DNA of 64,000 nt, from positions 1 to 64,000 of the forward strand of contig NZ_JARRAE010000006.1 of the NCBI RefSeq assembly GCF_030376605.1. Reading direction: 5' to 3'. Position 1 is the first letter of the stretch. Every line of letters starts with the position of its first letter. A program made the position numbers and the translations under genes. A model generated the notes under the pieces. The model saw only the letters and a program-made list of their open reading frames with translations. It did not search any database and was not told where the DNA came from. The stretch comes from Pseudochrobactrum sp. sp1633. Its GTDB lineage: Bacteria > Pseudomonadota > Alphaproteobacteria > Rhizobiales > Rhizobiaceae. Of the stretch, positions 46,039-54,714 are shown one piece after another.

Positions 46039-46081
46039 CACCTATATTAAAAAACGATATTTGTCTTTGAGAGGCTTGGTC

Positions 46082-46303
46082 ATGAGTGACATTATCAATC
46101 TCAGACAGTTTAAAAAACGCAAAGCTCAGGCAACAAAAGAACTTGAAGCCAACGCCAATCGCATCCTCTTCGGGCGTACCAAAGCGGAAAAGGCTTTTGC
46201 AAAAAACCAATCTGAAAAAGACACGCGGTTTCTTGAGCTGAATAAGCTTGAGCCTGAAACATCGGCTTTGAGCAGCACTTCATCAGATGATGAGCCTGCA
46301 TGA
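46082..46303 (+). CDS. DUF4169-family protein
   Basis: 73 residues from ATG at 46082. The start MSDIINLRQFKKRKAQATKE and the following basic, Asn-Arg-containing helix (ANANRILFGRTKAEK) are the DUF4169 signature. It is a small, charged, probably helical cytoplasmic protein of unknown role, restricted to Alphaproteobacteria in my knowledge. Overlaps the ribbon-helix-helix gene by 4 bases (ATGA), so the two are coupled; this pair next to sspB is a recurrent arrangement. Confidence 0.85.
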   Translation: MSDIINLRQFKKRKAQATKELEANANRILFGRTKAEKAFAKNQSEKDTRFLELNKLEPETSALSSTSSDDEPA

Positions 46304-46572
46304 GTGAGAAAACGCGGTCCCGCCCTGCAAGCACAGTAGCGCGCAGCAAAGCGCAATTGCGCAAACACTCCATAACCTTGCACGGCCACGCTACAAGCTT
46401 CTCGCTGGAAGATGCCTTCTACGAAATCATCACGCAAATCGCTGCACATAACGGCCAGTCACTGGCATCGCTCATTGCTATGATTGACGATGAGCGCGAT
46501 CGCAGCAGCAACCTTTCCTCCAGCCTGCGGCTCTATGTACTGGATTGGGTTTTAAGCAGCAAAAGTCCGTAA
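46300..46572 (+). CDS. Ribbon-helix-helix domain protein
   Basis: 90 residues. RKHSITLHGHATSFSLEDAFYEIITQIAAHNGQSLASLIAMID is the ribbon-helix-helix fold of the RHH_4 group: a beta strand (SITLHGHATSFSLE) and two helices, followed by SSLRLYVLDWV. Such proteins bind DNA as dimers, but for this subgroup targets are unknown. Coupled to the DUF4169 gene. Confidence 0.85.
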   Translation: MSEKTRSRPASTVARSKAQLRKHSITLHGHATSFSLEDAFYEIITQIAAHNGQSLASLIAMIDDERDRSSNLSSSLRLYVLDWVLSSKSP

Positions 46573-46573
46573 T

Positions 46574-49500
46574 TTATTGCAACTGTGTTTCCGGCAGAGT
46601 TTGCAGAAATTCATCCAGACTTGGCTTAAAATCCGGTGCAGGGTTTTCATGTCTTTGCTGCAACTCCTGCGGCAAGGAATTTGCTGCGCCTGCCGCCTCT
46701 TCAGCACGTTTGCGTAATGCTTCTTCAGCCTCTATGCGCTGGCGTTTTCGTGTTTCCGCCCTTGCCGTATAATAATCAGCCTCACGCTTCAGCCGCTGCT
46801 TTTCAATAATCAGCGCTTGTGCAGCCTCAACACGCTGCTGCTCGCGCAGCAAGCCACGCTGCGTCAGAAACTGCACCATAGGCTGATAATCAAAACGCAA
46901 CTGCGGCTGTTGCCATGATCCGGAAACAGTGAACTGCACTTGCGGCGCCACATCATTGCGCTCATTTTGCGGCAATACCATTTCCAGAGCACCCGTGCCG
47001 CCAAAGGCAAAGCGGTTTAGATCAAGCTGGAGATCGGCCTGCAAAATTGCTTTGTCATTTTGTAATTTAACAGACGGTGCACGGATAATACCCCCGGCTA
47101 GCGAAAGGGTAGTTTGCATCTGAGCAGCGCTCATATAGCCGTTTTCCGTAAGAGTTTTCGACAATTTGCTGCGCTCGGTCTCTGCCTGTTTCGGCTCGAC
47201 CTGTGCAACAGCGCTATCTGAAAGCGCATCCGAACGGCGCAATATTTCTGCCATTGCAGGGACATTCAAACCCGCAATACCGGCCTTGTCGATGCTCACG
47301 GCACCTTCACCCGCCAGAGAATGCACTAGATCCGCCATAGATTTTCCGCTTCCTGTGAAACCGAGTTTGATATCGCTTTCACCGGTAACGGGTGGTGTGT
47401 AGCCTTCGGGCTGATAGATAACAGCCATATCGCCGCCGGAAAGACGCAGATCACCGCTGGTCAGCAATGAACCATTGGCATTGTTCAGCTCCAGCTTGCC
47501 GGACAATTTTCCGCTTGCCCAGTTGCCGCCAATTTCACTGATTTGCAATTGCTGGTCAGCTTTAATCAAACGAGCTGAGAAATCACTGATCGAGACGGCA
47601 TCCGTCATTACAGCCTGTGCTGCGCTCACCTTCACATCCAGCCCCAGCGGCAGATTGGTTTTGTTGCCAAAAGCCGTTTCAGACCAGCCTGTACCGTCTG
47701 CAATTGTAATATCCGGCTGCGACAAGCCTGCCATTGCAGCAAACAATGCCGACAAATCAAAGCGCTCCAGTTTTATCTCGCCGCGCAACTGCGCAACGGA
47801 TTGGTCACTGAGCGAGCCATCCAGCCTTGCACTCACTGTCTCATCATCCAGCTTACCCTGCAAATTCGGCAGGCGGACAATGTTTTTTCCGAACTGGAAA
47901 TCACTGGCAATATTGACCAGCAAGCCACTGCCGAAACCACGCCCGAAAGGCAGTGCATATCCTGTGGTCGCGAGAAACGGCTCCAGATCATCGCTTTTCA
48001 ATACGGCTTTGCCGCTGGCTGCCAGTTCTTCTCCGGTCAGCGTAATCACACCGTCGAGACGCGCACGACCATCATCACCGCTGATTTCAAGGCTCGTTTT
48101 CATGCCAGCTACGGGCGCGCCCTGCGCCTGCAAATTAACTTCTGCCTCGCCCATCAACCCCAATGGCACAACCGGTAAGCCAAGCAGTACCAGCGCAGCC
48201 TCACCAGACGCTGCTTTTGCATTGGCGGTTAAAGACAGTTGCATTGGCTCCGAACCGGACAGAGTTCCCTTGGATGAGCCTGCCACGGACAGGATCATTG
48301 CCCCTGTCTGGCCATTGAGACTGAAGGATAATTCAGCAATATCGCTTTTGTCAGCCTGCTTTGCAGCATTACCATTTTTAACACGGTTGCCGCGTGTTTT
48401 GTCAGTACCGGCTTCAGCTTGCTTGTCATTTGCCTCATCTGGCTTTGCAACAGTCTCACCATTTGCAAACAGGTTTTCCGCATTAATCAGCAAGTCGAGT
48501 TTTGTACCGGCAAATAATTCAGGATAAGCGCCTGCTCTGACCGACAAGGCAGAGATTAACGGTTCGCGTGGAAAAACAGTATTTAACCTATGCAGCAAGG
48601 GTTCCAGATCATCCGCCAGAACCGTTGCATCCAGCGTTGCATTGACCGAATGATCGAACGGCCGCAGCGCGCCGGTAGCAGAAATAGTTGCACCTTCCAG
48701 CCCGCTGATCAGCAGCCGGTCGAAGTCCAGCTTGCCGCCACTGAGACGAAAAGCAGTATCAAGTTGATCCGCTTCCAGACCGGAAAACTTAACCGGCCCT
48801 GCCTTCAGATTAACGGTCAGATTTTCACCCGCAAGCGCAGACAAGTCACCTTCGCGCAAGAATATGCTGCTTAGGAGCTGCATTGTACCGGCATCGAGCG
48901 CCTTGCCTTCAATATTCAGCGCAGAGGATGCAGCGCTTTTTACGCCGCCGCTCCGTTCAAAACTCCCCTGAAGAACCGTGTCCCCCAGTACAATTTCGAG
49001 ATCATCAACACGCTGCAAATCATTGCTCAGATTGATTTTCCCTGAGAAACCGGCGGCGGGCACCTGCCCCAATACCGGCATACCTGCATCACCAGACAGC
49101 CATGAGGCGAAACCGGCTGGCTGGCGCGATGCGAGCAGAAAACTGCCCTGAAAGCCGAAGTCTGAGCCAAGCAGTAACTTGCCTTTGGCCTCAATCTGCG
49201 TGCGTCCCGGAAGATCAGCCTGCAACTGGCTGATATTCCACGCACCATCATTGGGCTCGGCACGGATAATGATAGAGCGGATCGTTGTGCCGCTGGCCAC
49301 AATGGCTGGAAGACGCAGATCAATATTGCCCGGAATATCCGGTACAGGGATACGCTCAAGCAGCGTTTGCAGAAAAGCGATTTTCTCACGGAATGACAAA
49401 ACCGGCAGCTCATCAGCAGGCTTATTATCCTGCATGCTGATATCCGGCTTCATACCATCAAGATAAACCTGCTGACCGTCCGCACTGATCATGAAATGCG

Positions 49501-50416
49501 GATTTTCAGCCAGATCGAGCTGCGCCTTGCCGTTGATAACATAGGGCGCATCCGCTTCCCCCTGTTCCATACGGAATTCTTCAATATCAAAGCCGCTGCT
49601 CTGCGCCGCGAACTTTCCTGTCAGCCGCAGCTTGTCGAGAGTAACTGCGGGCTTTTTCGCGTCCGCTTTTTTGCGCTCTTCATCGCTCAGCGTCAGAAAC
49701 GAGAACTGCCCTTTATAGAAAGGCTTGCCGTCCTGCACGGTCACATCGCCGTCTGTCTCAATCGAAAGCGCAAGATCGTCAGGCAGCAGGCGCACACGCA
49801 GCCGCAACGGTGTGTCCCGCTTTTTCTCAGCGGTGCTGATTTCAACACCAAACGGCTCACCGTCTGCCTGCATATGTCCGTTGACACGCCACGGGCCCGC
49901 CAGACTACCGGCTGACAAAGTTGCGTTAATTTGGGCAAACTGCTGCTCACGACCGCGCATCTCATCGCGCAGGGTAATCTGCCCGTTACGCAAGGTCAGT
50001 TTTTCCAACCGTACTTTTGAACCGGCAAAATCGCTTTTCTCCGGCAAATCCCAGTCCAGTTGCCCCTGAGCATCCAGTCCGGCAAAGAGATGCGGCTTTT
50101 CCATCCGCATATCAAAAATCAGGATTTGGCCGCGTAAAAAAGGCATCAGCTCCGCATCCATGGAAAATTCATCCATAGTTAAGGCGCTGCGGCCATTCTT
50201 ACCCTCAACAGTCACATCAGAAAAAGTAACAGACGGAAACGGCAGCAAACGCGCTTTGGCAGTTCCGTTCACATGAACAGGGCGGCCTAAAATCCGGCTT
50301 GCCTCTTGTTCAAAACTGTTGCGATAGCCTGTCCAGTCGACAAACGGCGGCACAACCAGCGCCAAAGTCAGCACCAGTACCAGCACCCCGCCGATAGCAA
50401 CGAACAATCGCCCCAA
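46574..50416 (-). CDS. AsmA-family protein, very large
   Basis: 1280 residues. An N-terminal signal-anchor (LFVAIGGVLVLVLTLALVVPPFVDW) leads into the AsmA N-terminal domain (RILGRPVHVNGTAKARLLPFPSVTFSDVTVEG), then a long repeated beta-rich body and the AsmA_2-type C-terminal segment (GEGAVSIDKAGIAGLNVPAMAEILRR near 1080). The end is a Gln/Arg/Glu-rich helix (about 1195-1265). AsmA/TamB-like proteins form grooves that carry phospholipid between membranes or affect outer-membrane assembly. Ends 2 bases from the convergent RHH gene. Confidence 0.9.
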   Translation of the reverse strand: MGRLFVAIGGVLVLVLTLALVVPPFVDWTGYRNSFEQEASRILGRPVHVNGTAKARLLPFPSVTFSDVTVEGKNGRSALTMDEFSMDAELMPFLRGQILIFDMRMEKPHLFAGLDAQGQLDWDLPEKSDFAGSKVRLEKLTLRNGQITLRDEMRGREQQFAQINATLSAGSLAGPWRVNGHMQADGEPFGVEISTAEKKRDTPLRLRVRLLPDDLALSIETDGDVTVQDGKPFYKGQFSFLTLSDEERKKADAKKPAVTLDKLRLTGKFAAQSSGFDIEEFRMEQGEADAPYVINGKAQLDLAENPHFMISADGQQVYLDGMKPDISMQDNKPADELPVLSFREKIAFLQTLLERIPVPDIPGNIDLRLPAIVASGTTIRSIIIRAEPNDGAWNISQLQADLPGRTQIEAKGKLLLGSDFGFQGSFLLASRQPAGFASWLSGDAGMPVLGQVPAAGFSGKINLSNDLQRVDDLEIVLGDTVLQGSFERSGGVKSAASSALNIEGKALDAGTMQLLSSIFLREGDLSALAGENLTVNLKAGPVKFSGLEADQLDTAFRLSGGKLDFDRLLISGLEGATISATGALRPFDHSVNATLDATVLADDLEPLLHRLNTVFPREPLISALSVRAGAYPELFAGTKLDLLINAENLFANGETVAKPDEANDKQAEAGTDKTRGNRVKNGNAAKQADKSDIAELSFSLNGQTGAMILSVAGSSKGTLSGSEPMQLSLTANAKAASGEAALVLLGLPVVPLGLMGEAEVNLQAQGAPVAGMKTSLEISGDDGRARLDGVITLTGEELAASGKAVLKSDDLEPFLATTGYALPFGRGFGSGLLVNIASDFQFGKNIVRLPNLQGKLDDETVSARLDGSLSDQSVAQLRGEIKLERFDLSALFAAMAGLSQPDITIADGTGWSETAFGNKTNLPLGLDVKVSAAQAVMTDAVSISDFSARLIKADQQLQISEIGGNWASGKLSGKLELNNANGSLLTSGDLRLSGGDMAVIYQPEGYTPPVTGESDIKLGFTGSGKSMADLVHSLAGEGAVSIDKAGIAGLNVPAMAEILRRSDALSDSAVAQVEPKQAETERSKLSKTLTENGYMSAAQMQTTLSLAGGIIRAPSVKLQNDKAILQADLQLDLNRFAFGGTGALEMVLPQNERNDVAPQVQFTVSGSWQQPQLRFDYQPMVQFLTQRGLLREQQRVEAAQALIIEKQRLKREADYYTARAETRKRQRIEAEEALRKRAEEAAGAANSLPQELQQRHENPAPDFKPSLDEFLQTLPETQLQ

Positions 50417-50705
50417 AGTCTCACTCCGCCCGCATAGCGGCCATCAATACATCAATATATGAATCACGATTCTGTGCTACACCATAATGGTATGCAGCCT
50501 GCGACAACAAGGTAATTTCATCGGCGCAAAGCCTTTACGTACCTGTCCACAGGCTTGAAACAAATCACCAAAGACCATCACATGGCTTGATCCGCTGCCA
50601 GCTAATCATTACAGGTATCATATAACGGCCAATATCATTTTGTTCTCATGTCGTCCGGGCAGTTTTGCCTCAACACTGAATTGACTTTATATCTGTGACA
50701 TTATC
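50417..50705. other. Divergent promoter region
   Basis: About 290 bases between the AsmA-family gene (minus) and the kinase-like gene (plus). No gene or clear structured element seen. Confidence 0.5.
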
Positions 50706-51782
50706 ATGAATTATTCAACGTCCGAGACATCATCCCAACTCATGGAAACCATTCCGGATTTTTATGAGACAGCAGTTTTCAAGCGGGATATTTTCTCGGA
50801 AACCCGCGCAGGCTATTTTGTAGGCGAGCCGGAAACCCGCATCATCCGCCGCGTTGTCAGTGCTGCGCCGTGGTGGTCGAGCCCCCTGGCATGGTGGCTG
50901 GCACGTCGTGAAATCCGCGGCCTGAAAAAAGTGCGCGGTATCAAAGGTACGCCCCAGCTTCTGGCGACAGACAAACACGGGTTGTTCCGCACATGGACAG
51001 ACGGCACACCGCTGCATCTCGCACGTCCGTCCCATCGCGAATGGTATTTGTCTGCACATCGAATTCTGCGCGATATGCGCCGCATGGGCGTTACCCATAA
51101 TGATCTGCAAAAACCACAAAACTGGCTGATGACGCCGGAAGGTGAAGCCGCTGTAATCGACTTCCAGCTGGCTTCCGTTCATCGCCGCCGTGGTGCCTAT
51201 TACCGTCTGATGGCCTATGAAGACTTTCGCCATCTCATCAAACAGAAGCGTAATTTTGCGCCTGATCTGATGACGCCGACCGAAAAACGCATTCTGGCAC
51301 GCCGCTCGCTGCCATCACGCATCTGGCTGGCGACAGGCAAGAGGGTTTATAATTTCGTGACCCGCGGTATTTTCAACTGGTCGGATGGTGAAGGCACCGG
51401 CGACCGGATTGATAATGAAGGTCCAGCCATTGTATCGGCCCTGAAATCCGACCCGCGTGTGAAAGATGTGTCTCTGAGCCTCTATTCCCTGCCTGCCAAA
51501 GGTGTGGGGATCTATGCGTTTGTTGAAACACTCAATGCTGACGAAAAGTCACTGCGTGCACGTCTCAAAGGCTACAAAGTTGAACTGATCCAGCCGGTCG
51601 CGCATTTGCCGCGCCGGGCAGATGGTTCTGTTCGTGAAGATATCCTGCGCCTCGTGGCCATGAACCAGATGACAGAGCTGGACGATCTCCTGCTGCGTGA
51701 GCCGGAAATGCGCCCGCTGGTAGAAGCATTGGCAGCGCATCGCCTCAACTTCACAGACCGCCGCATCACGCAGATGGAATAG
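50706..51782 (+). CDS. Kinase-like protein with ANL-type C-terminal domain
   Basis: 358 residues. The middle holds a protein-kinase-fold active site: VTHNDLQKPQNWL (131-133 HND, Asn139) equals the catalytic loop HxDxxxxN, and AVIDFQLAS (Asp152) stands for the DFG motif. The N-lobe is short and atypical. After about residue 230 the sequence changes to one like the C-terminal subdomain of adenylating (ANL) enzymes: DPRVKDVSLSLYSLPAKGVGIYAFVE, LRARLKGYKVELIQPVAHLPRRADGSVREDIL. In true ANL enzymes the last motif reads GK; here it is GS, so adenylation is unlikely. No signal peptide or span. Role unknown; annotated simply as kinase in relatives, I believe. Confidence 0.7.
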   Translation: MNYSTSETSSQLMETIPDFYETAVFKRDIFSETRAGYFVGEPETRIIRRVVSAAPWWSSPLAWWLARREIRGLKKVRGIKGTPQLLATDKHGLFRTWTDGTPLHLARPSHREWYLSAHRILRDMRRMGVTHNDLQKPQNWLMTPEGEAAVIDFQLASVHRRRGAYYRLMAYEDFRHLIKQKRNFAPDLMTPTEKRILARRSLPSRIWLATGKRVYNFVTRGIFNWSDGEGTGDRIDNEGPAIVSALKSDPRVKDVSLSLYSLPAKGVGIYAFVETLNADEKSLRARLKGYKVELIQPVAHLPRRADGSVREDILRLVAMNQMTELDDLLLREPEMRPLVEALAAHRLNFTDRRITQME

Positions 51783-51902
51783 CGCCAGCTTTCCCCTGCA
51801 ATTTCCATGAAAATGACCTGAATAAAGTACCTGCGTAAAATACAGGTACTTTATTTGTTCTGGTCTATGGCGTTTCGCTTAAGAATCATTACATTCGGAA
51901 CT

Positions 51903-54524
51903 ATGTCAGACTTTCCAGACGATATTCCCTTCTTCGGGGAGCCGGATGTACCGGCCACACCTAAACCGCAATCAGGTTCAAAGGCCAATTCGCAAGGCGG
52001 AATCGCCGCGCGGGCTATGCAGGCGCGCAACCAGCAGCGCCCAGAGCCTGACTATCTGCAGGGGCTTAATCCGGAGCAGCGGCAGGCGGTTGAAGCGACT
52101 GAAGGGCCGGTTCTTGTTCTGGCCGGTGCCGGCACCGGAAAAACCCGCGTTCTGACCACGCGTATTGCCCATATTATTCAGCAGGGCTTGGCGTTCCCGA
52201 GCCAGATTCTCGCAGTGACCTTTACCAATAAAGCGGCGCGCGAGATGAAAGAGCGTATCGGCCATCTGGTTGGCGGTGCGGTTGAAGGCATGCCGTGGCT
52301 CGGTACATTCCACTCCATCGGGGTGAAGCTGCTGCGCCGCCATGCGGAGCTGGCAGGATTACGCTCTGACTTTACTATTCTTGATACGGATGATGTGATC
52401 CGCCTGCTCAAACAGCTTATTCAGGCTGAAGGGCTGGATGACAAACGCTGGACGCCGCGCTCTTTCTCAATGATGATTGATGGCTGGAAGAATAAAGGCT
52501 ACGGCCCTTCCGATATTTCCGAGGGTGACGCACGCTCATTTGCCAATGGCAAAGGACGCGAACTTTATCAGGCATATCAGGAACGGTTGAAAACGCTGAA
52601 TGCCTGCGATTTCGGTGATCTGCTGCTGCATCCGATCCGGATTTTCCGTAAACATCCGGATATCCTGCGCGAGTATCACGCGAAATTCCGTTATATTCTG
52701 GTGGATGAGTATCAGGATACCAACACCGCGCAATATATGTGGCTGAGATTGCTTGCGCAAAGATCAAGTAGCAACGCCTCCTCTTCTAATCTATCAAATA
52801 GCACTTCCAACGCGACCGACTGGTCGTCGGCTGACTTTTCAGCCGCCCCTGCGGAGCGCAGCCGCGATAGCGGCGACAGCGTGAGCAAAAAAAACTCAAC
52901 ACAGCAGATTAACATCTGCTGTGTTGGCGATGATGATCAGTCGATCTATGGCTGGCGCGGGGCGGAAGTTGATAATATTTTGCGCTTTGACAAGGATTTT
53001 CCGGGTGCGACCATCATTCGACTTGAGCGCAATTACCGCTCCACACCGCATATTCTGGGCGCGGCATCACACCTGATTGCCCATAATGAAGGGCGCTTTG
53101 GTAAAACACTGCTGGCACAGGCAGCGGCTGATGATGACCAAAAAGTGCATGTTCATGCCTCGTGGGATTCTGAAGAAGAAGCGCGCGCCGTCGGTGAAGA
53201 GATTGAACAGGCGCAGCGTCAGGGGCATTTGCTCAATAATATCGCCATTCTGGTGCGAGCTTCGTTCCAGATGCGTGAGTTTGAAGACCGCTTTGTTACA
53301 CTTGGCCTGAACTATCGTGTTATCGGCGGCCCCCGTTTCTATGAACGGCAGGAAATCCGTGATGCGATGGCCTATTTCCGCGTTGTCGCGCAGCCTGCCG
53401 ATGATCTGGCGTTTGAACGTATCGTCAATACACCGAAACGCGGCCTCGGCGAAGCCAGCCTGCGTCTGGTGCATGATTATGCGCGTGCAAAAAATATGCC
53501 TATGCTGCTCGCGGCAGAAGACCTGATTGCAACGGAAGAGCTGAAACCCAAGGCCCGTTCTGCACTGCGCGAAGTGATCGAAAATTTCCGGCGCTGGCAA
53601 GGATTACTCGACAATAAATCCCACACGGAACTGGCCGAAATGATTCTTGATGAATCCGGTTATACAGCGATGTGGCAGAATGACCGCTCGGCTGAAGCGC
53701 CGGGACGTCTGGAAAACCTGAAAGAGCTCATCCGGTCTATGGAAGATTATGAAAGCCTTCGCGGCTTTCTGGAGCATGTCGCTCTGGTCATGGATACGGA
53801 AAAGAATGAAGGCATGGATGCCGTCAATATTATGACGCTGCATTCCGCCAAAGGTCTTGAATTTCAAACAGTCTTCTTACCCGGTTGGGAAGAAGGCCTG
53901 TTTCCGCATCAGCGGGCGCTGGATGAAGGCGGCCGCTCAGGTCTGGAAGAAGAACGCCGCCTTGCTTATGTCGGCGTGACGCGTGCCAAGAAAAACCTGC
54001 ATATCTGGTTTGTGTCCAACCGCCGTATTCACGGCATGTGGCAAACCACTATTCCGTCACGTTTTCTGGAAGAACTGCCGGAAGAGCATGTGGATATTGC
54101 AGAATCCGACAGCTCCTATGGCGGCGGTTACGGCCAGTCACGCTTTGATAATGTTGGGCGCGGCGATCCGTTTGCCAATTCCTATGCCACACCGGGCTGG
54201 CAGCGCGCGCAACAGAACCGCTCTGATGCCACGCGTAACAATTGGGGCTCACGCTCCGGTGCCAATGTCGAGCGTATCGGTTATGGCGAAACAGATTCCG
54301 GCTTCGGTGCCGGTCGCGGTTCAGTCAAAGGCAAAGTGATTGACGGCGAGTTGGTGGCAAAATCCGTTTCCTCAACACCGTCAGACTTTAAGGTCGGCGA
54401 CCGCGTTTTCCATATGAAATTCGGCAACGGCAATGTCGCCTCAATTGACGGCAATAAGCTGACGATTGATTTTGACCATGCCGGACAAAAGCGTGTCATC
54501 GACAGCTTCGTAAAACGGGTATAA
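51903..54524 (+). CDS. uvrD: UvrD/PcrA-type DNA helicase with an inserted loop
   Basis: 873 residues from ATG at 51903. Superfamily 1A motifs in order: GLNPEQRQAVEATEGPVLVLAGAGTGKTRVL (Q motif and Walker A), AVTFTNKAAREMKERI (Ia), ILVDEYQDTN (II), CCVGDDDQSIYGWRGA (III), IIRLERNYRS (IV), DAVNIMTLHSAKGLEFQTVFLPGWEEGLFPH (V) and RRLAYVGVTRAKK (VI). The C-terminal tail ends in a Tudor-like domain (KVGDRVFHMKFGNGNVASID). Between motifs II and III, residues 287-335 form a Ser/Asn-rich insertion encoded by palindromic DNA. It acts in nucleotide-excision and mismatch repair. Confidence 0.95.
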   Translation: MSDFPDDIPFFGEPDVPATPKPQSGSKANSQGGIAARAMQARNQQRPEPDYLQGLNPEQRQAVEATEGPVLVLAGAGTGKTRVLTTRIAHIIQQGLAFPSQILAVTFTNKAAREMKERIGHLVGGAVEGMPWLGTFHSIGVKLLRRHAELAGLRSDFTILDTDDVIRLLKQLIQAEGLDDKRWTPRSFSMMIDGWKNKGYGPSDISEGDARSFANGKGRELYQAYQERLKTLNACDFGDLLLHPIRIFRKHPDILREYHAKFRYILVDEYQDTNTAQYMWLRLLAQRSSSNASSSNLSNSTSNATDWSSADFSAAPAERSRDSGDSVSKKNSTQQINICCVGDDDQSIYGWRGAEVDNILRFDKDFPGATIIRLERNYRSTPHILGAASHLIAHNEGRFGKTLLAQAAADDDQKVHVHASWDSEEEARAVGEEIEQAQRQGHLLNNIAILVRASFQMREFEDRFVTLGLNYRVIGGPRFYERQEIRDAMAYFRVVAQPADDLAFERIVNTPKRGLGEASLRLVHDYARAKNMPMLLAAEDLIATEELKPKARSALREVIENFRRWQGLLDNKSHTELAEMILDESGYTAMWQNDRSAEAPGRLENLKELIRSMEDYESLRGFLEHVALVMDTEKNEGMDAVNIMTLHSAKGLEFQTVFLPGWEEGLFPHQRALDEGGRSGLEEERRLAYVGVTRAKKNLHIWFVSNRRIHGMWQTTIPSRFLEELPEEHVDIAESDSSYGGGYGQSRFDNVGRGDPFANSYATPGWQRAQQNRSDATRNNWGSRSGANVERIGYGETDSGFGAGRGSVKGKVIDGELVAKSVSSTPSDFKVGDRVFHMKFGNGNVASIDGNKLTIDFDHAGQKRVIDSFVKRV
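52761..52927. repeat. Palindrome-rich insertion within uvrD
   Basis: In about 115 bases there are four hairpins: CGACC-gact-GGTCG (52814-52827), GGCTGA-cttt-TCAGCC (52830-52845), GCCGC-gata-GCGGC (52862-52875), and a perfect 13-base stem CAACACAGCAGAT/ATCTGCTGTGTTG (52898-52927) whose minus strand is followed by a run of T. It stays in frame, adding residues 287-335. Confidence 0.75.
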
Positions 54525-54662
54525 AAATCTGCAAGCAATTGAGTTTAGAAATAATATTCTAATATTGATCTGTATGAGAGCATAGCATCATAAAACAGCT
54601 TTTCATTGCAGCATCACATTGCTTAACCCCACCATGAATTTTCGTTAAATTTCGAACCAACG

Positions 54663-54700
54663 AGCGAAGGAGCAAATTTGCCCCTTCGCTTCACTTGTTT
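54663..54700 (+). terminator. Probable terminator after uvrD
   Basis: AGCGAAGG/CCTTCGCT outer stem with inner GCAAA/TTTGC, followed by TTCACTTGTTTT. It lies only 25 bases before the symporter start, so it could also be a leader hairpin of that gene. Confidence 0.5.
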
Positions 54701-54714
54701 TGAAAGAATAATTC

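Noticed and set aside
47475-48527. 350-codon plus-strand frame
   Set aside because: Antisense to the AsmA-family gene; Ser/Pro/Ala-rich shadow without domains.
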